A stretch of DNA of 64,000 nucleotides from an uncultured Eubacteriales bacterium (lineage in GTDB: Bacteria > Bacillota_I > Bacilli_A > RF39 > UBA660), in assembly GCA_905211265.1 (NCBI GenBank), contig CAJMAC010000001.1:76255-140254 (forward strand), written 5' to 3'. Of this stretch, positions 26,514 to 35,519 are shown piece by piece. The notes beneath the pieces were generated by a model, which saw only the letters and a program-made list of their open reading frames with translations, ran no database searches and was not told the origin of the DNA. Positions within the stretch are counted from its first letter, which is position 1; the number at the start of each line of letters is the position of its first letter. The position numbers and the translations under genes are program-made.

Positions 26514-27722
26514 TTACAAATTATTTATATGATAATTATATATTAAATTAGATATATCATTAACAATATCCCGATAATTACCTAATCCATGCGTAGTTAA
26601 TACAATAAGAATATATGGTTCTTTATCAAATATTATTCCACAATCATGATAAATACTATCCCAATAACCATATTTATGCATAACAACATTATCATTTATT
26701 TTTAAAGAATTAAAATAATCATTTATAAAATAAGATTTCATCTCATTATACTTATTATCTTTAACCATACTATATAATTTTTTAAATATAACCATTTGAT
26801 CCATTACATTAGTCATACCAAAATCATCCGGACCAGAAAGAGTATATTTAGTGCCTAAACTATATCCATAATTTCTTAAATTATCCATTCCTACACTATA
26901 TAACAAATTAAAATATGAATCATTATTACTAACACTAATCATTTTTTCCATATCATATCTATTACTATCATTAACTAAATTATTTTCATACATATAAATA
27001 GATAATAAACTTTTAATTAAACTAGCACCATAATATATTTTATTTTCTTTATAATAAAAACTATTACCATTAACTAAATTATAATATCCAATACTAACAT
27101 TATACCCTTTATCATTTATATATTTAACTATTTCATTATTATTATCATCGTAGCCTTCATCTGTAACAAAAGTATTAACTACCCTATTTATTACATTAAC
27201 ATTTCTTGAAGTACTACTCATATTACCAGAACTATCCACTACACTATATACTAAATTATATTCTCCAACTTTACTTGTATCAACATTATCAGTAATTACT
27301 ACTTTATTACTTATATCACCATCATAATTATCTATGACAGTTACTCCAAGTTCTTTATATACATCATTAACATATAAAGTAATATCTTTTTCACCATTTA
27401 AAGTTATCATAGGTTTTTCATTATCTACAACCTTAACTTTTCTAACTAAATTATATTCTTTATTTAAATAATTCAAATTATAATTAATATTATATTCACC
27501 AAGTACACTTACATCTAAATCAGTAGTAACTTCTACTTTATCACTTAAATTATGATTAAACACATTTGCCTCAAAACCAGATTCAAAATATAACTGTCCA
27601 TAATTAATTAATAAAGTATCTTCCCCATTTAAAGCAAAACTAACCTTAGTATTAAACAAAGTTATGATTATAATTAAAATTAAACTAATTAATAATATAG
27701 ATAATTTAACATACCACTTCAT
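26514..27722 (-). CDS. Exported Ig-like (DUF5011) plus serine beta-lactamase-like protein
   Basis: 402 aa. One N-terminal membrane helix or signal anchor, then two bacterial Ig-like repeats of DUF5011 type (pattern ITLNGEKDITLYVND and VYSVVDSSGN), then a class-A beta-lactamase-like domain. The latter has SxxK in ASLIKS, SxN as SNND, and KYG in the KTG position. Because the third motif is altered, it may be a wall-bound hydrolase or binding protein rather than a resistance enzyme. It is coupled to the membrane gene upstream with a 2-base gap. Confidence 0.7.
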   Translation of the reverse strand: MKWYVKLSILLISLILIIIITLFNTKVSFALNGEDTLLINYGQLYFESGFEANVFNHNLSDKVEVTTDLDVSVLGEYNINYNLNYLNKEYNLVRKVKVVDNEKPMITLNGEKDITLYVNDVYKELGVTVIDNYDGDISNKVVITDNVDTSKVGEYNLVYSVVDSSGNMSSTSRNVNVINRVVNTFVTDEGYDDNNNEIVKYINDKGYNVSIGYYNLVNGNSFYYKENKIYYGASLIKSLLSIYMYENNLVNDSNRYDMEKMISVSNNDSYFNLLYSVGMDNLRNYGYSLGTKYTLSGPDDFGMTNVMDQMVIFKKLYSMVKDNKYNEMKSYFINDYFNSLKINDNVVMHKYGYWDSIYHDCGIIFDKEPYILIVLTTHGLGNYRDIVNDISNLIYNYHINNL

Positions 27723-27724
27723 AA

Positions 27725-28777
27725 TTACTCCTTCAAATATTTATTTAACCTACTTCCCTCCATAGTATAAATATTATTATCTTCTTCAAGTGTTTTCTCT
27801 AAAAGAAACTTACTATAATTCAAAATATCTTCCTCAAATTTCGAAGCACTTACACATAATAATCCATTAATTTTATAACCATATTTTTCTTTCTTTAATA
27901 AATATTTTTTAATAACATCACTAACTAATTTAATAGTCTTATCATTCTTATAACTATTCTTTATACAAATTGAATTAATATTTATATAATTACCTACTTT
28001 TTTACTAAATCTTTTTATATCTTTAATATCAATATCAATGTATTCTTTATTCTTAGTTATTTCATCAAACTTATCAAAAGGTATCCTAATAAAATTAATA
28101 TATCCAATTAATTCATCATCATCATAAATAAAAATATAATCAGTTTTATTATTTTTAATTATTTCACCCTCCTTAGAAATAGACCAAATATACTCATCAT
28201 CATAATTATTTTTATCTAATTTATTAAATATTTTAAGCATATTATTAGTAATACTAAACCCCTTTTCTATTCTTAAATTATCACTCTTTAAATAAATACT
28301 ATAACAGTTAAGTAAAAATAAAGTATTAGATATAATTATAAAAGATTCCGCAACAACAGTACCATAACTACCATAAGATAAATCATAAATAATCCATAAA
28401 GAATAAGTAATAATACTATATAAAACAACTTTATTACCTTTATTAGTTAATGCATATCCATCACAAAGTGAAGCAAATATACAAAATAAAGATAATACAC
28501 TACCATTATAAGTCACAATTGCTATAATCAAATATACAATTATACTAATATAAAATATTTTCTTAGGTTCTTTAACTTTTAAATATAAATAATCCCTAAT
28601 TATTTCAAATATAACTACTAGTAATCCACTAAAAGCTCCTAATATAGTATAATTTAAAGCAAAAAATATACATGCAGTTATTTGTAAATATAATAATTTC
28701 TTACTACCACTTTTCCAATAACTAATAATTAAAATAAACCATGCTATTATACCAAGTAGTTGAGCTATATAATACAT
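27725..28777 (-). CDS. YgjV-like membrane protein fused to an acetyltransferase-like domain
   Basis: 350 aa. The first 160 residues form about six helices with the pattern of YgjV family inner-membrane proteins. From about residue 170 to the end a soluble domain follows with IFIYDDDELIGYINFIRIP, a central strand pattern typical of GNAT N-acetyltransferases, and a later NSICIKNSYKN segment. Combining the two is unusual; neither half has a firm function. The fusion is continuous in one frame. Downstream it is coupled to the Ig/beta-lactamase-like gene. Confidence 0.6.
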   Translation of the reverse strand: MYYIAQLLGIIAWFILIISYWKSGSKKLLYLQITACIFFALNYTILGAFSGLLVVIFEIIRDYLYLKVKEPKKIFYISIIVYLIIAIVTYNGSVLSLFCIFASLCDGYALTNKGNKVVLYSIITYSLWIIYDLSYGSYGTVVAESFIIISNTLFLLNCYSIYLKSDNLRIEKGFSITNNMLKIFNKLDKNNYDDEYIWSISKEGEIIKNNKTDYIFIYDDDELIGYINFIRIPFDKFDEITKNKEYIDIDIKDIKRFSKKVGNYININSICIKNSYKNDKTIKLVSDVIKKYLLKKEKYGYKINGLLCVSASKFEEDILNYSKFLLEKTLEEDNNIYTMEGSRLNKYLKE

Positions 28778-28893
28778 CTTGTATCACTATCCTATCAATT
28801 ATATTTTATCAAAAAATAAAGAAAAAATCTATACTAAAATTATATTTATTAATAACTATAAATTATAAATTAAATATTAATATTATAAAAAAC

Positions 28894-28921
28894 TTGTAAT
28901 TTAGTAAAAAAATGGTATAAT
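28894..28921 (+). promoter_or_regulatory. Promoter of the LysR-type regulator gene
   Basis: TTGTAA at 28894-28899, 16-base spacer, TATAAT at 28916-28921 with an upstream TG (extended -10). The 28778-28948 gap otherwise shows only A/T-rich sequence. Confidence 0.6.
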
Positions 28922-28948
28922 AAGAAACACTTAAAAAGGAGAAAAGTT

Positions 28949-29854
28949 ATGTATAAAAGTAATATTAATTTAAATCTATATAAAACTTTTTATGATGTTG
29001 CTAAAAATGGAAGTATATCAAAAGCAGCACAATATAGTTATACTTCACAACCTGCAATAAGTAAATCTATAAAAAGATTGGAAGAAGAATTGGAAGTTCA
29101 ACTATTTTATAGAAACTTAAATGGTGTTGAATTAACTGAAAAAGGAAAAGAATTATTATACTATGTAGAAAAATCTTACAATAATCTCTTAACTGCTAAA
29201 AAAATAATGTTAGAGACAGATGCATTAGAAAGAGGAAACTTATCAATAGGTATGCCATCAAATATAGGTTCATTCTTTTTGTTTGATAAAATAATTGATT
29301 TTCACAAAAAATATCCAAAAATTGAAATAACAATAATTACTGGTTCAACATCTAAATTATTAAGTTTACTTAATTCACATAAAGTTGATTTCGTTATTGA
29401 TACATCACCAATTGAAATTGAATTAGATAATGATGTTAAAATTGCTAAATTAGCAGAAGTACAATATTGTTTTGTTACCAAAAAAAACTTAAATAAAAAT
29501 TATAAAAATATAACAAAACTTAAAGATTTAGAAAACGAACAATTAATACTACCAATACCAGGTACTGCCAATAGAAATGACTTAGATAAATTACTTATAA
29601 AAAACGAAGTAAAATTTAAAGATATTTTAAATATACACACAAGTGAAATGATAATTTCAGCAATAAAAAAAGGATTAGGAATAGGATATCTTATTTATAA
29701 TCTTGTAGAAAATGACATTGAAAAAAATGATTTAGAAGTACTAAACATTAAAGAAAAATTACCAACAGTAGAAATAAACATTTTATATGATAAAGAACTA
29801 TTAACAACAACATCAAAAAAATTTATTAAAGATTACATAGAATATAATTTCTAG
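28949..29854 (+). CDS. LysR-family transcriptional regulator
   Basis: 301 aa. The N-terminal winged helix has the family pattern GSISKAAQYSYTSQPAISKS (residues about 18-37), followed by the effector-binding domain in two lobes. AAAGGAG precedes the ATG. LysR proteins usually regulate a neighbouring or divergent gene. Here the divergent neighbour is the YgjV-fusion gene and the convergent-side neighbour is the RlmN-like gene, separated by a terminator. Target and ligand unknown. Confidence 0.9.
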   Translation: MYKSNINLNLYKTFYDVAKNGSISKAAQYSYTSQPAISKSIKRLEEELEVQLFYRNLNGVELTEKGKELLYYVEKSYNNLLTAKKIMLETDALERGNLSIGMPSNIGSFFLFDKIIDFHKKYPKIEITIITGSTSKLLSLLNSHKVDFVIDTSPIEIELDNDVKIAKLAEVQYCFVTKKNLNKNYKNITKLKDLENEQLILPIPGTANRNDLDKLLIKNEVKFKDILNIHTSEMIISAIKKGLGIGYLIYNLVENDIEKNDLEVLNIKEKLPTVEINILYDKELLTTTSKKFIKDYIEYNF

Positions 29855-29912
29855 TTATATGGTACATATATAACAATTATATACATAACAAATAATAATA
29901 TAATTTATAAAA

Positions 29913-29945
29913 AAAAGATATTTGTCAAAAAGTATCTTTTATTTT
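29913..29945 (+). terminator. Terminator after the LysR gene
   Basis: Stem AAAAGATA / TATCTTTT followed by ATTTTAT on the plus strand. Confidence 0.65.
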
Positions 29946-29971
29946 ATAATTAAGCATGAAGGGAGGAAAAA

Positions 29972-30970
29972 ATGATAACAAATATTGGAACATTTAAAGA
30001 TTATAGTGATGAAACAATAAAAACTGTATTTGATGCTGGAGATAAAAAAATAATTGAAATGTCTTTATTATTTAATAAAGAAGATAAAGATGTAATCTGT
30101 GTACCAACTCATCATTTTTGTAATTTAGGTTGTAAAATGTGTCATTTAACAAATAAGGGACTAAATAAAAAGATGGTTCCTATAAAATATGAAGATTTTA
30201 TATACTGTTTAACAGAAACATTAACTAAAAATAATATAAGGAGAACAGATAAAGAAAAATTATTAATTTCTTTTATGGGTGTTGGTGAACCACTACTAAA
30301 CTTAAAACTAATCGAAGAAATATACCGAAATGAGGAAGTAATAAAAGAAAAGTTAGGATATAAAAATATTGGATATGCATTATCAACAATGATGCCTAAT
30401 AATAATATAAAAGTATTAAAAGAAATGGTTAATAAATCAAATATGCCACTTAAAGTACATTTCTCATTACATACACCTATAAATGATGAAAGATATGAAT
30501 TAATACCTAGTACAAAAGTTTCAGTTGAAGAAGCACTTGCATATTTAATTGATTATAAAAATTGTTTACAAAAAAACGAAGTATTAATGAATAAATATCA
30601 AGAGTTACATAGTAATAATATACCTGTTGAAATACACTATACTTTAATAAAAAATGTTAATGATAATAAAAAGGAATTAACAAAATTATGTGAACTATTA
30701 AAAATATATAATATACCTATAAAATTTATTAGATTTAATCCAATTAATGAATTAGAAAAAAGTACTAATGAACAAATTTGGGTAAACAAAATTTCAGAAG
30801 AAATTCCTGAATTAAGGATTAAAACATATACTCCACCAGGAAGAGAAATTGGAAGTTCATGTGGAGAATTTACAAAACATTATTATCACGAAGAAATTGA
30901 AACAAAAGAACAAAAAGAAGAATTTGAAAAGTGGAAAACAAAACATTTAATAAAGGAAGGAAATGAATAA
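29972..30970 (+). CDS. RlmN-like radical SAM protein
   Basis: 332 aa. The radical SAM cluster is C50-x3-C54-x2-C57 (FCNLGCKMC). The C-terminal SSCGEF segment matches the position and form of the methyl-carrying cysteine region of RlmN (there AACGQ). RlmN methylates adenine C2 in 23S rRNA A2503 and some tRNAs. The N-terminal RNA-binding domain of canonical RlmN is largely absent, so this is a shortened paralogue whose target is unclear. GGGAGG precedes the ATG, and the MazG-like gene follows by two bases. Confidence 0.7.
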   Translation: MITNIGTFKDYSDETIKTVFDAGDKKIIEMSLLFNKEDKDVICVPTHHFCNLGCKMCHLTNKGLNKKMVPIKYEDFIYCLTETLTKNNIRRTDKEKLLISFMGVGEPLLNLKLIEEIYRNEEVIKEKLGYKNIGYALSTMMPNNNIKVLKEMVNKSNMPLKVHFSLHTPINDERYELIPSTKVSVEEALAYLIDYKNCLQKNEVLMNKYQELHSNNIPVEIHYTLIKNVNDNKKELTKLCELLKIYNIPIKFIRFNPINELEKSTNEQIWVNKISEEIPELRIKTYTPPGREIGSSCGEFTKHYYHEEIETKEQKEEFEKWKTKHLIKEGNE

Positions 30971-30972
30971 AT

Positions 30973-31368
30973 ATGAATAAAGAATACATGGAAGTTAGAG
31001 AATTTCATAAAGCATTTGGACATCCAGTAGCAAACACTCCAACATTACTATCAAAAGATAGAGCCAAAAGAAGATATGCATGGATTTTAGAAGAAATAAA
31101 TGAATTTTTAGAGGCAACTGAAAAGCAAGATATAGTTGAGCAAGCTGACGCAATGATAGATACAATTTACTTTGCATTAGGTACACTAGTAGAAATGGGG
31201 GTTGAACCTGACCAACTATTTGAAATTGTACAACATGCAAATATGAGTAAATTATTCCCAGATGGAAAACCACATTATAATGAAATGGGAAAAGTAATTA
31301 AACCAGATAATTGGGAAAACCCACATAAAAAATTAGCATTAACAATCAACAAAATGAAAAATAAATAA
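30973..31368 (+). CDS. All-alpha NTP pyrophosphohydrolase (MazG/HisE-like)
   Basis: 131 aa with the helical metal-binding pattern WILEEINEFLEA (ExxE) and EQADAMIDTIYFALG (ExxD). These are typical of the MazG-like or DR2231-like nucleotide pyrophosphatase superfamily, which hydrolyses NTPs or dNTPs to monophosphates. The C-terminal HANMSKLFPDGKP segment is common in the phage- and bacteria-shared branch. It is co-transcribed with the RlmN-like gene (2-base gap). The substrate is not predictable from sequence. Confidence 0.75.
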   Translation: MNKEYMEVREFHKAFGHPVANTPTLLSKDRAKRRYAWILEEINEFLEATEKQDIVEQADAMIDTIYFALGTLVEMGVEPDQLFEIVQHANMSKLFPDGKPHYNEMGKVIKPDNWENPHKKLALTINKMKNK

Positions 31369-31372
31369 AATT

Positions 31373-31406
31373 AAAAATCAAGTTCAAAAAATGGATTTGA
31401 TTTTTT
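31373..31406 (+). terminator. Terminator after the MazG-like gene
   Basis: Stem AAAAATCAA / TTTGATTTTT (with mismatch at the loop side) and a T run on the plus strand. Confidence 0.7.
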
Positions 31407-31458
31407 ATTAACTATAAATGTACCTAATATGTACCTAATACATAGTAAGCAATAAGAA

Positions 31459-31479
31459 AACCCTTATAAAATAAGGGTT
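31459..31479 (-). terminator. Terminator after tRNA-Cys
   Basis: Perfect stem AACCCTTAT / ATAAGGGTT followed on the minus strand by TTCTTATT, 10 bases past the tRNA 3' end. Confidence 0.75.
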
Positions 31480-31489
31480 GATATACATT

Positions 31490-31563
31490 TGGAGGACCCA
31501 GTCGGATTTGAACCAACGATCAGGGAGTTGCAGTCCCATGCCTTACCACTTGGCTATGAGTCC
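31490..31563 (-). tRNA. tRNA-Cys (anticodon GCA), CCA encoded
   Basis: On the minus strand the cloverleaf is complete. The acceptor stem is GGACTCA with TGGGTCC, the D arm is GCC..GGC, and the anticodon arm TGGGA-CTGCAAC-TCCCT has anticodon GCA. The T arm contains GGTTCAAATCC, and T plus CCA closes the 3' end. Anticodon GCA reads the cysteine codons. Confidence 0.95.
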
Positions 31564-31616
31564 ATCGACAATTAACATTATATCAAAAAAATATATAATT
31601 TACAATATAATATATG

Positions 31617-31651
31617 AAAAAAAATAAGAAAATCAACAACTTTCTTATTTT
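31617..31651 (-). terminator. Terminator after the 373-aa membrane protein gene
   Basis: Perfect 11-base stem (AAAATAAGAAA / TTTCTTATTTT) with a long T run on the minus strand, overlapping the stop codon region. Confidence 0.75.
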
Positions 31652-32771
31652 AATTCTCTATTTTGGGAGATAATTTAACCTTCTTCTTTATCATTTCATT
31701 ATTATTATCATATCTATATTCGTATTCTAACCTTATTTTCTTATTCTTATATTTATCAGGTATAGAATAAGTTAATATATATGTTTTATCAGTATTATAT
31801 GCAATTTTTTGTCCTTTATAGCCTATTCCATAATTAGAAAAATAACTATAATAACCTCTATTGGCAATAAATTTTTCATTATTTATATATACTAAAAATT
31901 TATCTGTATTTAAAGTTATGTTACCATTATAGTTTGAATGAACTGTAAATTTAACAATTAAATATGTATTACCATCTACACTTATCTCTTTTCCTTTTGA
32001 ATTTTTATTCGTAATATAACTTTCATCAAACTTTAAAGTGTAATAATTATCTAAACTAATTACACTACCTTCTTTATATGTTGGATTAATTTTAATCGAA
32101 GTTACTATTTTATAACCAAAAAATACAATAATAACTGCTAAAATAATATTAATAAAATGTTTATTTTCTACATAATAATATTTTAATTCTCTTAAACTTT
32201 TTCTTGCTTTTTGTTCTAATTTATTTTTGTCTACTCCTACAGTTAATTCAAATTCTTCATTATCTTCAACTGAAATATTTAATTCTTCTAAATCTTTTTT
32301 AAAATCAAATTTCTTTATATCAAATCCAATTGTTCTAATAACATAAGGGATAATTAATATATATTGACCAATTAAACAAAACATAGTTATATCTCTTGCT
32401 AAACTTATAGTCTTTCTATCCATTATAGAATATTGTAATGAACTTATAACTGAACTAAAATATATATAGCAACCTAATATACCAATACACCCTGCTATTG
32501 TAATAATATAAAATGTAATTGGTTTCTTTTTTTCTTTAAATAGAAAAAGTATTGCTACTGCTGCTACTACAATTACTATTATAGCTAAATACATAAAAAT
32601 ATTAAAATAATCATTAGGTACTACATCAATTAAACTATTAATTAAATACCTTCTGAAAAAGTTTAATATCTTAGTAGTCCTAGTTATTAAAAATACAAAT
32701 AAAATACTCATAACTAAATGTATTAATTTAAAATTTTTAATTAAAAATGCATACGGCTTTCTAACTATCAT
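31650..32771 (-). CDS. Multi-helix membrane protein with extracytoplasmic beta domain
   Basis: 373 aa. The first 170 residues contain about four to five membrane helices, then a cytoplasmic linker, another helix near residue 215, and a C-terminal domain of about 150 residues. That domain looks like a DUF4352/telokin-type immunoglobulin-like fold (SVISLDNYYTLKFDESY at its start, YLIVKFTVHSNYNGNI in the middle). No enzymatic motif visible. Stands alone between LysM and tRNA genes. Function unknown. Confidence 0.55.
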   Translation of the reverse strand: MIVRKPYAFLIKNFKLIHLVMSILFVFLITRTTKILNFFRRYLINSLIDVVPNDYFNIFMYLAIIVIVVAAVAILFLFKEKKKPITFYIITIAGCIGILGCYIYFSSVISSLQYSIMDRKTISLARDITMFCLIGQYILIIPYVIRTIGFDIKKFDFKKDLEELNISVEDNEEFELTVGVDKNKLEQKARKSLRELKYYYVENKHFINIILAVIIVFFGYKIVTSIKINPTYKEGSVISLDNYYTLKFDESYITNKNSKGKEISVDGNTYLIVKFTVHSNYNGNITLNTDKFLVYINNEKFIANRGYYSYFSNYGIGYKGQKIAYNTDKTYILTYSIPDKYKNKKIRLEYEYRYDNNNEMIKKKVKLSPKIEN

Positions 32772-32828
32772 TTATGTCACCTCTATTATAATAATTATAT
32801 CATAAAAAAAAGAAAAATAAATATATTT

Positions 32829-33281
32829 TTAATTTTTCTTATAAACGATTAATTGTTCTGGTAATAAATACATTTGATTATTTTGATTAACTAAATCAAT
32901 AACATTACTATTTAATTTGTTTCCTATATCAAGTAAAGTATCTCCTTCTTGAACAATATAATATTTTACACCAACTTTAGGTACAGATATTATTTGATTA
33001 GGATAAATATAATCATTTTCATCTAATCCATTAATTAATGCTAATGTTTTATAATCAGTATTATATTTCTCTGCAATTTTATATAAACTATCTCCTTTTT
33101 TAATAGTATAATAATCAAAATATGTATTTGCTATTTTAGGAACAATAATATTATTACCAGGTATTAAACTAACATTATTATTAATACCATTTAATTGATA
33201 CAAAATATATGGAGTAATATTATATTTATTAGCAATACTTTCAATTGTATCTCCTTCTTTTATAGTATAAACATCATACAT
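32829..33281 (-). CDS. Triple LysM-domain protein
   Basis: 150 aa made of three consecutive LysM modules (starting YTIKEGDTIESIA, YTIKKGDSLYKIA and YIVQEGDTLLDIG). LysM binds peptidoglycan or chitin-type glycans and in spore-formers also builds coat layers. There is no signal peptide, as in some spore-coat LysM proteins such as SafA-like forms, or it may be exported another way. An ATG five codons upstream is possible; the chosen one is preceded at better distance by GGGATG. Confidence 0.85.
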   Translation of the reverse strand: MYDVYTIKEGDTIESIANKYNITPYILYQLNGINNNVSLIPGNNIIVPKIANTYFDYYTIKKGDSLYKIAEKYNTDYKTLALINGLDENDYIYPNQIISVPKVGVKYYIVQEGDTLLDIGNKLNSNVIDLVNQNNQMYLLPEQLIVYKKN

Positions 33282-33322
33282 TTTATCACATCCCATAATA
33301 TTTTATTATATAAAATTAAAAA

Positions 33323-33339
33323 GGTGACTATTCATCACC
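33323..33339 (-). terminator. Terminator after the PH-like gene
   Basis: Stem GGTGA / TCACC with T-rich tail (TTTTTAATTTT) on the minus strand; it overlaps the TAG stop of the PH-like gene. Confidence 0.6.
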
Positions 33340-33780
33340 ATTCTTTTTCTCTCTTATACCATATTTTTTCTTTTCTTCCATCATGTATTCAGTAATATGA
33401 GTTTCAACTTCTGGTAGAGCATTCTTATCAATATTAGATAATCTTATTTCTTCTTTTACAGTATCAATAACTATTCTTCCCCAAAGCATACCTTGTTTAA
33501 CAGTTAAATCATTAAACATATCTGGAGTTACTGAAGTAAAGAAATAACCAAACATAACTCTTTTTGTAGCAAAAAGTAGTCTCTTATTAGTTAAGGCAAT
33601 TACATTAGTATTAGTAAAATCAAATGAACTCTTATTCTTTTGACCTAAGAACACATATAATACTTCTTCACCAGGATTAAGATGTTTTTCTATTACTTTA
33701 CTATGTGCTTTAATTCTCCATGCAACAGTACTAGGATATTTTCTTTTAAATTCTCTAGCTAATTCATAAACTTTTCCCAT
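33328..33780 (-). CDS. PH-domain-like protein (bPH type)
   Basis: 150 aa. The core contains GEEVLYVFLGQKN and VIALTNKRLLFATKRV, the strand pattern of bacterial PH-like domains (YokE/bPH_3). It has no membrane helix or signal. Such domains occur in stress and phage-response proteins, but nothing near it points to a specific role. It follows the thioredoxin-like gene by about 14 bases, likely one operon. It ends in TAG. Confidence 0.65.
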   Translation of the reverse strand: MGKVYELAREFKRKYPSTVAWRIKAHSKVIEKHLNPGEEVLYVFLGQKNKSSFDFTNTNVIALTNKRLLFATKRVMFGYFFTSVTPDMFNDLTVKQGMLWGRIVIDTVKEEIRLSNIDKNALPEVETHITEYMMEEKKKYGIREKKNGDE

Positions 33781-33794
33781 ATTACCTACCTCTT

Positions 33795-34283
33795 TTATTC
33801 ATTACTATCATTTTGTGAAGTAATTACATTTTTATTAATAAATTCAATAAATTTTTCTTTTTCAACATAACCTGAAATACTATCAATAACTTTATTACCG
33901 CTTAATAATAATGTAGTTGGAGTACCCCATTGATTTCTTTTTAAATAAGAATTTGAATTATTTAAACTAGTAAATTCATCTTGACTCAAATTATCAGTAT
34001 TAATGTAATAAACAGGTATTGCTAACTCCTTAGCAGTTTCTTCTACTACAGGCATATATTTAATACAATAAGTGCATCCTGTTCTTTCTATTATAACAAT
34101 GAAATTATCACCATTTGCAATTTTTTCTTCATAAGTTGAGTAATTAATTTCAGTTAATTCCTTTTCCTCTCCTGATAATGCAAGTGGTCCAGTAGGATTA
34201 GCATTTGTTTTTCCTAATGCAAATATTGCTATAATAAATACTAATACAGCACCTGCAATTAATATAATATCTTGTTTCTTCAT
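33795..34283 (-). CDS. Membrane-anchored thioredoxin-like protein
   Basis: 162 aa with one N-terminal membrane helix and a thioredoxin fold. The active site is TGCTYCIKYMP (CxxC) and the cis-proline region is WGTPTTLLL. It faces the outside and probably reduces or isomerises disulfides of exported proteins, or detoxifies. The two-residue context between the cysteines (TY) differs from classical thioredoxin (GP). It heads a small cluster with the PH-like gene. Confidence 0.8.
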   Translation of the reverse strand: MKKQDIILIAGAVLVFIIAIFALGKTNANPTGPLALSGEEKELTEINYSTYEEKIANGDNFIVIIERTGCTYCIKYMPVVEETAKELAIPVYYINTDNLSQDEFTSLNNSNSYLKRNQWGTPTTLLLSGNKVIDSISGYVEKEKFIEFINKNVITSQNDSNE

Positions 34284-34359
34284 AATTTACCTCCTACAAC
34301 AATAATACACTTTTTTCGACTAAAAATCAAGTATATCACTTAAATTAATAGTGTATCTC

Positions 34360-35115
34360 TTATTTTTTACCTATTTTTCTACCTTGAATTTTAGAATTAA
34401 TAAATAATATTAAATTAGTAGGACATATTTTAGTTAAAGTATGATTTAACTTCATATTTGGAGGTAATATAATTACTTTATCTTTAAACATATTATCTAT
34501 TGCATATTTTGAAGCATATTCACTAGATAAAGATTTCAAGTTAAATTTAACATTAGCAACATTATTAAAATTGGTATCTACAGGTCCTGGACAAAAGATT
34601 GATATCTTAACATTTGAATTATCTTTCTTTAATTCTTCATATATTGCCAAAGATAAACTAACAACATAATTTTTAGTAGCATAATATGTAGCCATATAAG
34701 GTCCAGGCATAAAACCTGCCATTGAAGCAACATTTAATATTCTCCCATAATCTTTTTTTATAAAATCTTTTAAAAATAATTTAGTTAAAATATGATATGC
34801 TTTAATATTTAAATCAATCATATTAAGTTCTTTATCTAATGATGTTTCACTAAAATTACCTGCATCGCCAAATCCAGCATTATTAATTAAAATATCAATA
34901 TTTTCATTTTTTAACATTTTGTGTAAATTAATACAATTATCTGTAATAGATAAATCCATTTCTATTTTCTTAACAGAAACATTTAAGTCATTAAATAATT
35001 CATCTAATTTCTTCTTATCTCTACTTACTACAATTAAATCATAACCGAAACTAGCTAAATAATTAGCCATATCCCTCCCCATACCAGAACTTGCCCCAGT
35101 TATTAATGCTTTCAT
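34360..35115 (-). CDS. Short-chain dehydrogenase/reductase
   Basis: 251 aa classical SDR: cofactor loop TGASSGMGRDMA, NNAG, the catalytic Ser in NVASMAGF, and YYATK (YxxxK). The family name YohF/DltE-like fits its length and C-terminal tail with basic residues. NAD(P)-dependent oxidoreductase of unknown substrate. It stands next to the ribosomal operon terminator and is not part of it. Confidence 0.88.
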   Translation of the reverse strand: MKALITGASSGMGRDMANYLASFGYDLIVVSRDKKKLDELFNDLNVSVKKIEMDLSITDNCINLHKMLKNENIDILINNAGFGDAGNFSETSLDKELNMIDLNIKAYHILTKLFLKDFIKKDYGRILNVASMAGFMPGPYMATYYATKNYVVSLSLAIYEELKKDNSNVKISIFCPGPVDTNFNNVANVKFNLKSLSSEYASKYAIDNMFKDKVIILPPNMKLNHTLTKICPTNLILFINSKIQGRKIGKK

Positions 35116-35134
35116 ATATTCACCCTTTCAATCC

Positions 35135-35162
35135 AAAAAAAGATAAGCAAATACTTATCTTT
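35135..35162 (-). terminator. Terminator of the ribosomal superoperon
   Basis: Perfect stem AGATAAG / CTTATCT flanked by A and T runs, directly after the rplQ stop. It closes the S10-spc-alpha transcript. Confidence 0.9.
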
Positions 35163-35502
35163 ATACTAATTCTAAGATAACCATTAAAGCGTTATCTCCT
35201 TTTCTTTCTTGAGTTTTTACGATTCTAGTATATCCACCATTTCTATCTTTATATCTTGGTGCTAAATCATAAAATACTTTATCAACACACTTAGCATCAT
35301 TATGTAAGAAAGCTAATGCTTTTCTTCTTGAAATTAAAGTGCCTTTTTTAGCATATGTTACCATTTTATCAAAACATTTTCTAACTTCTTTTGCTCTTGT
35401 TTCAGTTGTAACAATTTTTTCATTTTCAATTAGTTGTTTTGTTAAAGTAGCAAGCATACTTCTTCTATGTTTGTTATCTACGCCTAATTTTCTATAAGCC
35501 AT
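35161..35502 (-). CDS. rplQ: Ribosomal protein L17
   Basis: 113 aa bL17, with the start AYRKLGVDNKHRRSMLATL and the C-terminal RKGDNALMVILELV. Located at the tunnel exit of the 50S subunit. Last gene of the superoperon, 17 bases after rpoA, followed by a strong terminator. Length is normal. Confidence 0.97.
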   Translation of the reverse strand: MAYRKLGVDNKHRRSMLATLTKQLIENEKIVTTETRAKEVRKCFDKMVTYAKKGTLISRRKALAFLHNDAKCVDKVFYDLAPRYKDRNGGYTRIVKTQERKGDNALMVILELV

Positions 35503-35519
35503 GATTAATCCTCCTTATC

